64,000 nucleotides of DNA from Sphingosinicella flava (GCF_016025255.1 NZ_CP065592.1:1593122-1657121); one strand, 5' to 3'. Positions 17,301 to 26,807 are shown, counted from the first letter of the stretch. The notes: generated by a model not told the origin, from the letters alone. Program-made: numbers and translations.

Positions 17301-20300
17301 TCCACCGGTCGTGCGGATGGTCACATCGCCGCCCGCGACGTTCGCCTGCACATTGCCGGTGATCGCAAGTCCGCCGACATCGGCGAGATTGAGGCTGTTC
17401 GTGGTGAAAGCGCCAAGGTTCGTGATCTCGTTCGCTTGCGTCAGCATTGTATCCACGCTGACAAAGCCGCTCAGCGTGGCGGCCCTAAGAATGCCGGCCG
17501 TCTGAGTGACGGAACCCGCCAATGCGTTGATTTGAAGATTTTGCCCCGCGGCATTGACGTCGGCGGCAAGCCCCAGGTTTCCGGTTTCGGCGTCAAGGGT
17601 CAGTCCGCCCGCGCCGCTCCCCAGCGCGCCGGTGACGGTGAAGCCGTTAATGTCGACATAGCTGAAGCCAGCACCCGCGGTGAACGCGCCCAGCGACACG
17701 ACATTGTTGTTCGAAGCAGAGTTGGACAGGCTGGTGGTGCCGGTCGAGGAACCGGAAAGCGTGCCGGTGACGATCGATCCGGCGGTCTGGCTGATGCCTG
17801 CCGTGGAAACGAGCGTTACACTTTGGGATGTGCCGGTCGTCACATCTTCAGCCAGGACAATCCCGCCCGCCGAGAGGCTGACCCCCTTGTTGGTTGACGA
17901 AAGCGCACCTTCGACGTTGAGGCCGCCGCCATTCTGGACGTTCACGGTCAACATGCCGGGCACGTTCAGGGACGAGCCCAGAATCAATCCGCCCAAGGTG
18001 TCGGTGATGGTGAGATCGTCGCGGGTGGCGCCACTATAAGGCCCGGTCAGCGCGACCCCCGCGAAATCGGCGGCCGTCATCGACATGTCGTCTCCGACAG
18101 CCGCGCCATTCACCAAGTCGAGCGTGCTGCCCGCGATCAGGTTGACGTCGCCGCCTGCCACATATCGTCCGACCGAGGACACGTCGCGCACCGTCAGGTT
18201 GCCCGCAGCGTTGAGCGTCACGTCGCCGTTATGGGTGCTGGCGACACTGCCGCCGACGGCTACCGTCATGTCGCCGGACGTGGTCGTGACCGAGAAATTG
18301 TTGGCCGCGCGATTGCTGCCGGTAAGGGTTAATGCGCGTCCGTTGCTGAAGCCGAAGCTGCCATAAGCGAAGATGTTGTCCAGCGTATTGACCTGGTTGG
18401 CGCCAAGCAGGCTGACATGAGCCTGGGTTTCTTCAAAACGCCCCGCGACGATGCGCAGGATATCAGCGGAGATGCCCGCCGTGGACGACTGCGAAATGTC
18501 CCGGAAAGTGTAAAAATCGACCACCCGGCCCAAGGCAATGACGTTCGAATTGAGCGTTATCCCGCCGCCCGCGCTTGCCAGGGAAACGTCCCCGGTCGCG
18601 GTGATGCCGCTGATAGCACCTGCGGTTCCAACGGTGAACGTGCCCGAATTGGTGAAGCCCAGCCCGCCCGCACGGATGTTCGCCGCCAGCGTGTTCACGG
18701 AATTGGTGGCGGCGAACGAAGCCGTGCCGGCGCTTAACCCCAGGCTTTCCAAGGGCGTGAATTGGCCCACGGCCTGATTGAAGGTCGCGGCGCCGGTCAC
18801 ATCCACCAGAAGGCTCGTGCCCGTGAACACGGCGTTCACGCGCTGGAAATTCACGCTGCTGGCCGTCAGGCTGTGACTGCCGGCGCCAAGATTAACCGTG
18901 TCGGCATAGGTCTGCGCGCCCGTGGTGGTGACGGCTCCTGAATTCAGCGTCGTGGATCCGGCAGCGTCCGTTGTCAGCGATGCAAGGGCCCTAGTGCCGC
19001 CGATCGTGCCGCTCAGCGTGGTTGTCCCCCCGGTATTGATGGTGAGGGCCTGTGCACCGGTCTGCGAATCTAGGATATTGGCAATGGTGATGTTGCCTGC
19101 GGCGCCAGCGCCGCTGCTGTTCAGGGTCGTCGCGCCGCTGAGCGTCACCGCGTCGTTATACGTCTGCGTGCCAGTGGTGTTGATGGCGCCTGCCAGGGTC
19201 GTCGTGCCGCCATTGCCGGTGGAAAGGTTGCGAATGCCAAGGAAGGTTGCGCCGGTGATCGTGGTGTTGCCGCTGTAGTTCAGCGCAAGATCGTTGCCGG
19301 AGCCGCTCACGGACCCAAAGGTGCTGGTGCTTCCCGTCAGCGTCGTTGCCCCGGCAAGAACCACATTGTCGGCGTAAGTTTGAGTGCCCGTCGTGGTGAT
19401 CGCGCCCCTTAACTGCGTGGTTCCACCCGCATCCGTGCTGAGGGACGTAAGAGCGGTCGTTTGACCGACCCCGCCGGAAAAGCTGGTCGTTCCGCCACTG
19501 TTGACGGTCAGACCGAAGGCGCCGTCCACGGCTCCGGCGAACGTCACGTTCGCTATGCCGCCGGTCGTCAGCGCGGCGTTGGCGGCGAGAACGACATTGT
19601 CGTTATAGCTTTGCGCCCCAGTGGTGGAGATGTTGCCGGAGATCGAAGTCGAACCGCCGCTGTTGGTGGTAAGCGAGGCCAGCGCGGTGTTCCCGCCAAT
19701 CGCGCCGCCAAAGACCGTCGATCCTGCCGTGTTCACGACGAGGTTCAGAGCGCCATTGATCGTGCCGTTGAAGGCAATGTCGCCGTTGCCGGTGCTGACA
19801 AAGGTCTTGGTGCCAGTCCCGCCCAGAACGCTGTTGCCGTTATACGTTTGCGCGCCGGTCGTCGTGATCTGCGAGAGCCCGAACTGGAAGTTCGTCGCGC
19901 CTGTCGCGGCCAGGCTGGCAAGAGCGGCGGTCGAGCCGATCTGGTTTTCAAGAAAAATCGAGGTTCCGGAGAGGTTGAGCCCGGTCTGCCCCGCAACTTC
20001 GGAATCGACGGCGGAGAGGAAGATGTTGCCGGCTCCGATCGACCGAATTCCAGCGCCTTTCAGGGTCAGGGCGCTGTTGAAATCGACACTGGATGCGGAA
20101 ATTTCGCCGGAAAGGCTCGCCGTTTCATTATAGACTTGGGCGCCGCTGGTCGTGACGTTGCCGTTGATCGCCACGGTTCCGCCAACATCGGTCGTCAGCG
20201 ACGTCAGGACCGTGTTGCCGCCCACATGTCCATTAAAGGTCGTAGCGCCGCTGGTGTTGACCGTCAGCGATTGCGCTCCGTCGACCGTGTTGAGCGTAAT

Positions 20301-22283
20301 GGCGCCCCCGCCGGTGCTGGTCAGCGTCGTAGCCCCGCCAAGGGTCACCGCATCGTTGAAGGTCTGCGCCCCGGTCGTGCGCACTGTTCCGTTGAGAGCG
20401 GTCGCACCCGGCGCATCGGTGACAAGCGAGGTGAGCGCGGTGTTTCCGCCGACTGCGCCCCCGAACGTCGTCATGCCCGGCGAATTGACAACCAGGCTGC
20501 CCGCGCCATCGACCGTTCCGGAGAAAGACGCATTGCCATTCGCGCTCACCTGGACATTGCCGGTCAGGGAAGCGGCTCCAGCGATCGCCACCTGTCCGCC
20601 GCTGTTCGACACGGTGGAGTTCGCCAGCGCGACTGTGTCGCCCGCAAGGTTGATCGATCCGCCCGCCGCCTGGACCGACGCGTTGGAAATATTGAGAGTC
20701 GCGCCCGCGCCTGCCGTGAGGGTCACGCCGCCGCCGCCATTTATGGCGCCCGAGACGACCAGGCCGTTCGCATCGCGATAATGGAAGCCGCCCGCGGCGC
20801 TCGAAGCGCCCAGCGTGGTGACCGCGTTGGCGACATTGTCGAGATCGACCGAGGCCCCGACCGAGTTGGCGGTGAGCGTGTTGGTGGCGATCGTCCCGCT
20901 ATTCTGTATGATGGCGTTGAACGCGCTCAGGCTGACGGAACGGCCAAGGGCGGTCGCCGTCACATCTCCATCCAGTTGGATGATACCCGATCCGCCGGCG
21001 GACAGGACGATATTCTCATTGGTCGAGGATATGCCGCTGCCCAGGATAGTGATCGATCCATTGAGGGTGTTGACCGTCAAGGTTCCGGGCGCCGTCAAGC
21101 CGTTTAAGACCAAACCTCCCGCGGTATCGGTGATGGTGAGATCGCCGGTGGTAGTGCTGAAGCTGGGCTGGAATGCCCCGCCGGTAAAGTCGCCTGCGGT
21201 TATGGCGTAATTTCGGCCGACGGTACGGGAAGCGCTGTTGGTGTTCAGCAGCTGGCCCGCCACTAACGTCATATCCCGGTTGGAAAACAGGCTGAACGTG
21301 TTCAAATTGATGCCGGCGCCCATCGGTATGGTGGGCGCGCCGCTGGAAATCCCGCCGCCCGCGACCAGGACAATGTTGCCGTCGCTATTCGCCACCGCGC
21401 CGGATGCCCTGACATTCCCGGTGACGGTGATGATCGCATCCGCGAGGGCCCGGCTGCTGACGGCGCCAAGATAAACGTTCCCCGCATCGACGCTGCCCGA
21501 CAGATCGATCGGCGTGGCGCTGCTCGATCCCACCGCGCTCGACGGCACGGTCCAGCTCATCAGGTCGAGATCGCCATTGGCGTCCGGAGCGAAAGTGATG
21601 GTGTAATCCTGGGCCGCGCCGAACAGCACGTCGGAATTGGCCCCTGTCGACGAATCGTTGATGAACGAGCTTCCCTCGGTAATCACCACCGGCGCGATGA
21701 GGGCGAGGGTGCCGCCATTGACGATGAGCTGCGCGCCGCTCCGCACGGTCACGCTGCTGGTCGGCGCCGCACCCGCAAAGCTGAAGCTGTTTCCGCCGAA
21801 CAGGAAGTTGCCATCAGCGATCGGCGCCGTCGTGGCGAGCAGACCGCCGACGTTGACGATCGCGCCGTTGTTGAAGACGACGCCGCCCGGAGCGGTGAAC
21901 CAGACATTGCCGCCGACCGGCCCCGCGCCGCTTCCCATAGTGCCCACCACGCTGCCATTGATCGTGGCGGTGCCCGATGCCAGCCGGTTCAATACGATGT
22001 CGCCGCGGTTGTTGAATATGAAGTTGAGGTTGCGGCCGCTTGGAAGATTCAGCGTAGCCCAGTTCACGATCGTCCGGCTGTTGCCGAGCGTGATGCTCGT
22101 CGTAATGCCGCTCGTCGTAATGTCGGTGGAGCCGCTGCCATTGGCGTTGGTGGAGGTGACGATGCCGCCGACGGTGCTGACGCTTTGGGCAACCGCGTCC
22201 GCCGGGATCAAGGCAACAAAAACCGTACCCAGTGCGGCCTGGAGGAGGAGCGCCTTGCGGCCGGTGCGAAGCGTGCGGGTCAT
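14307..22283 (-). CDS. Two-partner secretion adhesin/exoprotein (TpsA) with YDG repeats
   Basis: This 2658-residue exoprotein starts with a signal peptide (RKALLLQAALGTVFVALIPADAVAQ) and a TPS secretion domain (residues about 35-155; NWATLNLPSGRNLNFIFNN, NVWFTAPGGVVFNNGA), the part recognised by the TpsB transporter. A long beta-helix of repeats follows to about residue 1850, built from variants of TTTGAQTYND and LSGATTL. Eight YDG domains (KTYDGTT...FADKNAG...GADAANY) then run to about residue 2525, and an MBG-like module (QSRLQGQPDPVLTYQI) precedes a short acidic tail with three cysteines. AGGAG lies upstream of the ATG. The tpsB gene is 20 bases upstream in the same direction. It is probably a surface adhesin or biofilm factor. 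Confidence 0.93.
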   Translation of the reverse strand: MTRTLRTGRKALLLQAALGTVFVALIPADAVAQSVSTVGGIVTSTNANGSGSTDITTSGITTSITLGNSRTIVNWATLNLPSGRNLNFIFNNRGDIVLNRLASGTATINGSVVGTMGSGAGPVGGNVWFTAPGGVVFNNGAIVNVGGLLATTAPIADGNFLFGGNSFSFAGAAPTSSVTVRSGAQLIVNGGTLALIAPVVITEGSSFINDSSTGANSDVLFGAAQDYTITFAPDANGDLDLMSWTVPSSAVGSSSATPIDLSGSVDAGNVYLGAVSSRALADAIITVTGNVRASGAVANSDGNIVLVAGGGISSGAPTIPMGAGINLNTFSLFSNRDMTLVAGQLLNTNSASRTVGRNYAITAGDFTGGAFQPSFSTTTGDLTITDTAGGLVLNGLTAPGTLTVNTLNGSITILGSGISSTNENIVLSAGGSGIIQLDGDVTATALGRSVSLSAFNAIIQNSGTIATNTLTANSVGASVDLDNVANAVTTLGASSAAGGFHYRDANGLVVSGAINGGGGVTLTAGAGATLNISNASVQAAGGSINLAGDTVALANSTVSNSGGQVAIAGAASLTGNVQVSANGNASFSGTVDGAGSLVVNSPGMTTFGGAVGGNTALTSLVTDAPGATALNGTVRTTGAQTFNDAVTLGGATTLTSTGGGAITLNTVDGAQSLTVNTSGATTFNGHVGGNTVLTSLTTDVGGTVAINGNVTTSGAQVYNETASLSGEISASSVDFNSALTLKGAGIRSIGAGNIFLSAVDSEVAGQTGLNLSGTSIFLENQIGSTAALASLAATGATNFQFGLSQITTTGAQTYNGNSVLGGTGTKTFVSTGNGDIAFNGTINGALNLVVNTAGSTVFGGAIGGNTALASLTTNSGGSTSISGNISTTGAQSYNDNVVLAANAALTTGGIANVTFAGAVDGAFGLTVNSGGTTSFSGGVGQTTALTSLSTDAGGTTQLRGAITTTGTQTYADNVVLAGATTLTGSTSTFGSVSGSGNDLALNYSGNTTITGATFLGIRNLSTGNGGTTTLAGAINTTGTQTYNDAVTLSGATTLNSSGAGAAGNITIANILDSQTGAQALTINTGGTTTLSGTIGGTRALASLTTDAAGSTTLNSGAVTTTGAQTYADTVNLGAGSHSLTASSVNFQRVNAVFTGTSLLVDVTGAATFNQAVGQFTPLESLGLSAGTASFAATNSVNTLAANIRAGGLGFTNSGTFTVGTAGAISGITATGDVSLASAGGGITLNSNVIALGRVVDFYTFRDISQSSTAGISADILRIVAGRFEETQAHVSLLGANQVNTLDNIFAYGSFGFSNGRALTLTGSNRAANNFSVTTTSGDMTVAVGGSVASTHNGDVTLNAAGNLTVRDVSSVGRYVAGGDVNLIAGSTLDLVNGAAVGDDMSMTAADFAGVALTGPYSGATRDDLTITDTLGGLILGSSLNVPGMLTVNVQNGGGLNVEGALSSTNKGVSLSAGGIVLAEDVTTGTSQSVTLVSTAGISQTAGSIVTGTLSGSSTGTTSLSNSASNNNVVSLGAFTAGAGFSYVDINGFTVTGALGSGAGGLTLDAETGNLGLAADVNAAGQNLQINALAGSVTQTAGILRAATLSGFVSVDTMLTQANEITNLGAFTTNSLNLADVGGLAITGNVQANVAGGDVTIRTTGGNLTIGAAGRLTGRNVALSTDAAFVNNASINPITTNGTGHWVVYAAAPTGNTFGALNSNNTAIWNGNIGSVAPGSVSGNRYVFAFQPTVTFTAADVTKVYGTDLTGAATLYTVSGLQPGVAGAFLGDTAAMAFSGAPVVTSGGLAERASVAGGPYATAISTGSLAGLNGYAVAVAGNGQITVTPKALTATASANNKTYDGNADATGSIALGGIVTGDAVSANGAFTFADKHAADNKIVTASGITLSGADAGNYTVASAATAQANIARRAITVTGSVSDKTYDGTTGASGSLALNGAVVTDAVSAVGSLAFADKTAGIGKAVNVSGLGLTGADAANYTVTLQAPVTGNIAQRAITATASVSNKTYDGTTAATGGLSLNGAVVTDSVSATGAFAFADKNAGTGKAVNVTGLGLTGADAANYIVTLQAPATADIARKAITAIATAVGKTYDGTTDATGSLALNGVAAGDANTVGATGTFAFADKNAGVGKTVNVTGLGLTGADAANYTVTLQAPATADIARKAVTVSATANGKTYDGTTGATGSLALNGVMAGDANTVGATGTFAFADKNAGTGKVVNVGNIALNGADAGNYILTSADQTAVADILRKDILAVAAANSKTYDGTIAATGSLALNGVVAGDSVAASGTFAFADRNAGAAKTVAVSNVTISGADAGNYTVTIPTSALADILRKTITATATANSKTYDGTTAATGTIALDGVVAGDTVTAGGTFAFADKNAGTGKTVTITNAALSGTDAGNYTLTLPAPALADILRRRISGTAVVQDKVYDGTTAANGSVAIDGVVAGDHVSASASFAFADRNAGTGKTVSVNGAALAGSDAGNYVLALPATAIAAILRRAITVTADPQSRLQGQPDPVLTYQISAGSLAAGDGLTGALSRAAGEIPGSYAIGQGSLAASANYELSFVGNSLVIQPRLSAESFSEFLSAVGQWGEARKEDPTLVIDEKETCGPASGDDGEGCLNQAGADHSPGTGLPASFAVLK
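14735..16765 (-). repeat. Eight tandem YDG-domain repeats, about 254 bp each
   Basis: Within the adhesin gene the block encoding (K)(T/V)YDG recurs eight times at about 250-255 base intervals. On the plus strand the marker GTGCCGTCATA recurs near 14943, 15195, 15446, 15702, 15956, 16207, 16456 and 16706 (last with a variant before CCGTCATA). The units are similar enough for recombination and copy-number change. Confidence 0.88.
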
Positions 22284-22303
22284 CGAAACAACTCCTGGAT
22301 ACG

Positions 22304-24067
22304 TCAGAAACGGGTAATGAGATTGACGAGAAGGCGGTCGGACGCCTTGGGCCCGCCTGCCACGGGCCGGTCGAACGGATGGGCGTAGGTGAGGTCGAGG
22401 CTCAACCGGTCGGTCAGGCCGAAACGAACGCCGCCTCCGCCCGACTGCACCTTGCGCTCACCCGATCCAAAGCCGGGATCGAGATTTTCCACCCATGCGG
22501 AATCGATGAAGCCGAACGCGCTGCCGCTTACCGGCCCCAATCCGAACGGACCGTAACGCAGCTCCAGCGCGCTCGCGGCGACGCGATCCCCCGCGACCGC
22601 CCCCGGATCATAGCCCCGGCCGATCGTATAATTGCCGATGGCAAGCTCTTCATAGGCCAGCAGCGGATCATCGGCCCATTGGAAGAGCAGCGAGGTCGCG
22701 AGGCTGACCCCCGGCGCCAGCGCCATTTCCGCGCGGCCGTTGACCCGGAGGAGCGTGGCTTGGGGATCGGCCTTCGCGCGCGACAAGTCCGCTTCTCCGC
22801 CCTTGCTCGCGCCAAGCGCGCTCAGGCCCTTGCGCAACTCAAGGCCGAGCGACGCGAAAGCGGGCATGGACAGGATGTTCGTGCGCTGATTGCCGTCCAG
22901 ACGGAGATAGAGAATGCGGAGCTTGTCGTCGATCAGCCGCGCCAGGCCGTCAAAGGCATCGGACGTCTGGTCCACGGCTTCGATGCCCGCCGCGACCCAG
23001 AGATTGTGCCTGCGGTGCCGGATGGCCGGATAGGCAAGCTCGGCCGTCCCCACCAGGGATTCGCCTTCCAGGTCCAGCACGCTGATCGCGCCGCTCGGGC
23101 GGCTGCGCGCATAGGAGATGGAGCCGCGGGCGAGGAGGCCGCTCCCCCCCAGCCTGATTTCCTCCAGCAACTGGATGACGCGCTGCTCATCGAAGTCGCT
23201 GGTCGAGGAAACGACAAGCGAGGTCCGCTCGCCAAGGGACGTGAAGCTGTTGAAATCCACGCGGCCGAGCAAGGTCCAGGGGCCCGCCGCGTCGGAGCTG
23301 AAATTCTGCGCCCCCGCCAGCGCGCTGATCGCATCGCGCTCCACCTGCACGTCGAGTTCGACAGCGCCCGCTTCGCCCTCCGCAGGCCGTACGTTGGTGG
23401 ACAGGCGGATGCCGGGAATGTCGGACGCGAGCAGGATTTGCCGCTGCACCACATTGAGGTCGAAGGGCGCCAGCCCCTGAAGGGACGCCATATAGCGTTC
23501 GACCTGGCGCTGCGCCGCCCCGGCCGAGCCGTGGACCCGGACGGCGGCGATGCGCGCCTCGATCACCTCCAGCCGCACGCGGCCGTCGCGAATTTCCTGC
23601 GGAGGGATTTCAACGCGCGCCAGGAAGCCCTCGGCCAGCAGGAGATCGGCCGCCTTGTCGCGAATGCGGCAAATTTCCGAAACGGGAACCTCGCGGCCCT
23701 TCAGGTCCGACCAGGATGATGCCAGCCGCTCCTGGGGAAGAGCGGTCAGGCCGCCGAAATCGATGCCCTGAAGCGTGAAGCGCAAGTCCGACGCCGCGAA
23801 CGGGCAAGGGCCCGCCGAAAGCTGCCCTTCAATCCCCGAGGCCTGCCGCCCCGGCGAGATGGCGGTGCGTTCGGCCGGACTCAGCTCCTCCCGGCTTGGC
23901 AGTGCGTTCTGGGCAGCCGCGGCGGCCGGAAGCGCCATGGCCAGCATCGCCGCTGCCCACAACGGCGCCTTGGCGAGCCGCCGTGGCGCGCCGATGACCG
24001 GTTGACAAATCTTGGAAATATCCCGGCCCGCACAAAAACGCCCTGCAACGCCACCAAACTCGTCCAT
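22304..24067 (-). CDS. Two-partner secretion outer-membrane transporter (TpsB, ShlB/FhaC/HecB family)
   Basis: The 587-residue Omp85-type barrel exports the downstream adhesin. A signal sequence (RRLAKAPLWAAAMLAMALPAAAAAQ) follows an unusually long N-terminus of about 30 residues. The POTRA region covers about residues 85-245 (FTLQGIDFGGLTAL, GFLARVEIPPQEIRDGRVRLEVIEA, LLASDIPGIRLSTNVRP). The barrel contains the conserved GNYTIGRGYDPGAVAGDR segment, equivalent to the VRGY motif of loop L6, and ends in Phe (LLVNLITRF). The ATG at 24067 has an AGGGGGC site. The true start might be shorter, because the leader is long. Confidence 0.93.
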   Translation of the reverse strand: MDEFGGVAGRFCAGRDISKICQPVIGAPRRLAKAPLWAAAMLAMALPAAAAAQNALPSREELSPAERTAISPGRQASGIEGQLSAGPCPFAASDLRFTLQGIDFGGLTALPQERLASSWSDLKGREVPVSEICRIRDKAADLLLAEGFLARVEIPPQEIRDGRVRLEVIEARIAAVRVHGSAGAAQRQVERYMASLQGLAPFDLNVVQRQILLASDIPGIRLSTNVRPAEGEAGAVELDVQVERDAISALAGAQNFSSDAAGPWTLLGRVDFNSFTSLGERTSLVVSSTSDFDEQRVIQLLEEIRLGGSGLLARGSISYARSRPSGAISVLDLEGESLVGTAELAYPAIRHRRHNLWVAAGIEAVDQTSDAFDGLARLIDDKLRILYLRLDGNQRTNILSMPAFASLGLELRKGLSALGASKGGEADLSRAKADPQATLLRVNGRAEMALAPGVSLATSLLFQWADDPLLAYEELAIGNYTIGRGYDPGAVAGDRVAASALELRYGPFGLGPVSGSAFGFIDSAWVENLDPGFGSGERKVQSGGGGVRFGLTDRLSLDLTYAHPFDRPVAGGPKASDRLLVNLITRF

Positions 24068-24416
24068 TCATGCCCCCTGAAGCGCCCTCGTCTTTAGCCG
24101 GCGAGGCGCGATCAGCGCTCTTAATTATATTCTGAAAAAATGCATCATCTGATCTGTCCGAAGACCGGTCGCACCAGGAATGTCCGGTTTCGGAGCAGTC
24201 AGTGCAAGGCAGGTGCTAACTTGCCCCTGATTTTGAGTGTAAGGTCAAGTTCACAAAGTGGATTTTTTTATCAATGGCACCGCTTTTCCGCGGACGCTCC
24301 GCGGCCAAGCTCAGGTTGCATGGGCGAAGGCGGCCCGTGCGTGAGGGGAGCCGGCCAAGGCGCGAACGCGTCTTGCAGAACTTAACCTGACAGCGTCGTC
24401 TGGCAAAGCTGCAGAA
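24068..24416. other. Intergenic region upstream of tpsB, no gene seen
   Basis: The 349 bases hold two AT-rich patches (24120-24140 and 24250-24275) in otherwise high-GC DNA and no ORF with coding character. A perfect TATAAT for the tpsB direction is at 24129-24124, 57 bases before the ATG. No good -35 box sits at 17 bases, so a regulated promoter is more likely than a strong constitutive one. Confidence 0.5.
24124..24129 (-). promoter_or_regulatory. Possible -10 box for the tpsB-tpsA operon
   Basis: TATAAT on the minus strand lies within AGAATATAATTAAG, 57 bases upstream of tpsB. The -35 region is not recognisable. Confidence 0.35.
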
Positions 24417-25661
24417 TTATCCAAGAGCGCCACCGGCGCGATTTTCAGGCAGAAATGAGACGAGTAGTGCAGCGACGCTGGTCGCGCCTGCAACGAACAT
24501 GAAAATCGCGCTCAGGCTCGTCGATTGCATCGTCAGAATCACACCCGGTGCAACCAGGGAGGGCAATGTATTGGTGAGGTTCAGCACCCCGAGATCGCGA
24601 CCGCGGTGAAATCGGGACAGGATTGACAGCGTGTACGCCGAGTGCACGCCGACAAAGATGCAGTAACTTGTCATGAAAAGGGTGTAGGCGCCGCCCGCCC
24701 ACCACCAGGAAATCGGAAAAGCGACGCCGAACAGACCGGCCGACATCCCCAAGCCAGCAAGGACGAGGAACGGCTTTCTTTGCCCCAGTCGATCGGATGC
24801 CGAGCCGGCCAAAAAGGCGGCCGGCACTGCGACTATCGTTCCCATGGCCATGATCGCGGCAATCTTCTGATGCACCATCCCGGCAGCGCTGTGGCCGGCA
24901 AGCGTGGCTGTGCTGAAGTGAATGAACACGTATGTCGCCACGCTGGCCGCCGCAGCCTGAACCAACAAGCGCGATGCCCACGCCAGGGGCATACCCAGCG
25001 TTCGGGCGGCATCTCCGGGGGGCGCCTCGCTTCCGCGCCCGCCTTCGCGATATCGAAGACAGAATGGCAAGATCGCCGCGAGTGTGACGGCCGAGAGGAT
25101 CATCAGTTGCGCAGATTCTCCTGCCCGCGGCGCAAGCAGGAGTATGGCGCCCGACAAGGAAGCGAGGGGATGCGCGATGCTGAGCGCAGCTGCAGTCCGG
25201 CCTTTCCATCGATCGGGCACTTCGTCCGCAATGACGGCGACCAGCGGTGCGAACATCATGTTGATCATGCATTGCAAGAAAATCACGGCTGCGACGAGCG
25301 CTGCGGGCGTGCTCGCCAGCCGCATTCCTCCATAGGCAAGCGCAACGCCAATGCAGCCTCCTGCGATCCAGCTGCGCCGACTGCCCGTTGACCGATATGT
25401 TCGGTCGCTGAGCATTCCGAAAAGAATGTTCGAAACACTTGCGGCGAAAACGCCGGCTATGGTGACCAGGCTTAGCAGGCGCAGCGTCGTCTCCGGTGCG
25501 ATCGCCTGGACCTTCAACGGCAGGAGGATGCTGAAGAACGGAATGAAGCTGACGAATGCGCCCACATAAGCGGCAAGATAGAGCAGAAATCCCCCTTGAA
25601 CGTCGCGCAAGGATTGTGCGGCATTCCGGCCATCAGCGGAGGCGATGGTCAGCTCCTGCAA
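24417..25661 (-). CDS. MFS transporter (probable sugar or oligosaccharide permease)
   Basis: The 414-residue protein has about twelve hydrophobic segments. The MFS loop signature after helix 2 is FGMLSDRTYRSTGSRRSW, and its second-half counterpart is GSASDRLGQRKPF. The layout resembles the GPH/SLC45-like sugar transporters, but the substrate cannot be read. The listed start is a TTG at 25661 overlapping the end of the LacI-family gene by 13 bases, with no convincing ATG near the N-terminus; AGGAG just inside the frame may instead serve a start a few codons later. Coupling to the LacI gene and proximity to GH3 suggest import of beta-glucan breakdown products. Confidence 0.88.
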   Translation of the reverse strand: MQELTIASADGRNAAQSLRDVQGGFLLYLAAYVGAFVSFIPFFSILLPLKVQAIAPETTLRLLSLVTIAGVFAASVSNILFGMLSDRTYRSTGSRRSWIAGGCIGVALAYGGMRLASTPAALVAAVIFLQCMINMMFAPLVAVIADEVPDRWKGRTAAALSIAHPLASLSGAILLLAPRAGESAQLMILSAVTLAAILPFCLRYREGGRGSEAPPGDAARTLGMPLAWASRLLVQAAAASVATYVFIHFSTATLAGHSAAGMVHQKIAAIMAMGTIVAVPAAFLAGSASDRLGQRKPFLVLAGLGMSAGLFGVAFPISWWWAGGAYTLFMTSYCIFVGVHSAYTLSILSRFHRGRDLGVLNLTNTLPSLVAPGVILTMQSTSLSAIFMFVAGATSVAALLVSFLPENRAGGALG

Positions 25662-26752
25662 GGCCCTGTCGACCCGCGCACGACGAATTCGAATGGGAGG
25701 ATCTGGCCACTGCTTAGGTCGGACCGTCCGTCCTTGATCTGGATAAGCATCTCCGCCGCCAGCGAGGTCATGCCGGCAATAGGCTGGTGGATCGCGGTAA
25801 GCGGCGGCGCGCTCATCCGGACAGTGGGTGTATCGTCGAAGCTGACGATCGAGAGCGCCTCTGGCACCGGTATGTCCAGCTTGCGCGCCATCGCCAACAC
25901 GGCCAGCGCCATCTCCCCGCTGCTCGCGATGATCGCGGTCGGCGGGCTTTGAATCGCACTTAGGGTTTCGAATGCCTGTACCGCCGAAGCGTAACCGAAG
26001 TCGCCTTCTGCAACCAAGGCCGGATCGAACAGGCCATGCCGATCCATCGCTCCCCGATATCCCGCCAGGCGGTCAATGCTTGCAAGATAGTCGCGGCTTC
26101 CAGTGATGAAACCGATCCTTTTATGGCCAAGCTCCGCAAGATGGTCCACGGCTGTCGCGGCTGCCAGAGCATCGTTCATCGCGATGCTGAGGCCTTCGCC
26201 CTCGGTTCGCGATCCAAGCCGCGCGAAGGGCACTCCGTTGCGCAAGAGAATATCCGCGATCGCGGCATTCTCGGTATGCGGGGGCGTCAGGATGACGCCA
26301 TCCGGCCGAAGCGCAGAGAGTGCCGCCTGGATCTGATCGACCATCTTGTCGGAATGACTGTCCACCAGTTCAAAGATCATGCGATAGCCATGCTCGGCGC
26401 AGGTCAGCATGCCGCCGAGCAGCATCTGGTCGATCCAGTCATTGCCCCGCCCCTCTCGCCATCCCGCAACGGTGGGTTCGCGGTCGTTAAGGGCCATCAG
26501 GAGATAGGATCGCGATCCGCCCAGCCGCCGCGCGGCGAGGTTCGGGAAATAGCCGAGCTTCGCAACCGCAGCCTGCACGCGTTCGCGCACTACGGGCGTC
26601 ACGTTGGGGCCATTATTGATCACCCGCGAGACGGTCTGCAGCGACACGCCCGCCTCGGCCGCGACATGCTTGATGGTCACCGTTTGCCGCGTGCGCGGCG
26701 CTCCGGTGTGCCGTTCCTCGAGTGCGGCCCTATTGTTCATAGCGGTCACCAT
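25649..26752 (-). CDS. LacI-family transcriptional regulator
   Basis: This 367-residue repressor has an N-terminal helix-turn-helix (TIKHVAAEAGVSLQTVSRVI, then the hinge LGYFPNLAARRLGG) and a periplasmic-binding-protein-like effector domain (DGVILTPPH, GHKRIGFITGS, ALSIVSFDDTPTVRMSAPPL). ATG 26752 was chosen because AGGGTG lies seven bases upstream; 26740 is possible, and the longest frame from 26806 would start inside the operator. It is divergent from the GH3 gene and shares the promoter region with a palindromic AACGTT-centred site, suggesting autoregulation and control of the beta-glucan genes. Confidence 0.94.
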   Translation of the reverse strand: MVTAMNNRAALEERHTGAPRTRQTVTIKHVAAEAGVSLQTVSRVINNGPNVTPVVRERVQAAVAKLGYFPNLAARRLGGSRSYLLMALNDREPTVAGWREGRGNDWIDQMLLGGMLTCAEHGYRMIFELVDSHSDKMVDQIQAALSALRPDGVILTPPHTENAAIADILLRNGVPFARLGSRTEGEGLSIAMNDALAAATAVDHLAELGHKRIGFITGSRDYLASIDRLAGYRGAMDRHGLFDPALVAEGDFGYASAVQAFETLSAIQSPPTAIIASSGEMALAVLAMARKLDIPVPEALSIVSFDDTPTVRMSAPPLTAIHQPIAGMTSLAAEMLIQIKDGRSDLSSGQILPFEFVVRGSTGPCRS

Positions 26753-26793
26753 AGAGGCACACCCTGCAGGGTCAACTGACCCAAAGGAGATGG

Positions 26794-26807
26794 TGAGAAC
26801 GTTCACA
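26794..26807. promoter_or_regulatory. Candidate LacI-family operator (site 1)
   Basis: TGAGAACGTTCACA is a near-perfect palindrome centred on AACGTT, as in many LacI-family operators. It lies 42 bases upstream of the regulator ATG and 93 bases upstream of GH3. The same 13 bases TGAGAACGTTCAC recur at 41464-41476 before the TonB-receptor gene. Confidence 0.7.

Noticed and set aside
16254-21107. Two 550-codon plus-strand frames (16254-17897 and 19461-21107) opposite the adhesin
   Set aside because: They mirror the repeats of the adhesin on the other strand and have no start signals or domains.
24140-24385. An 81-codon frame upstream of tpsB
   Set aside because: It has no ribosome-binding site or similarity, and it overlaps the probable promoter of the secretion operon.
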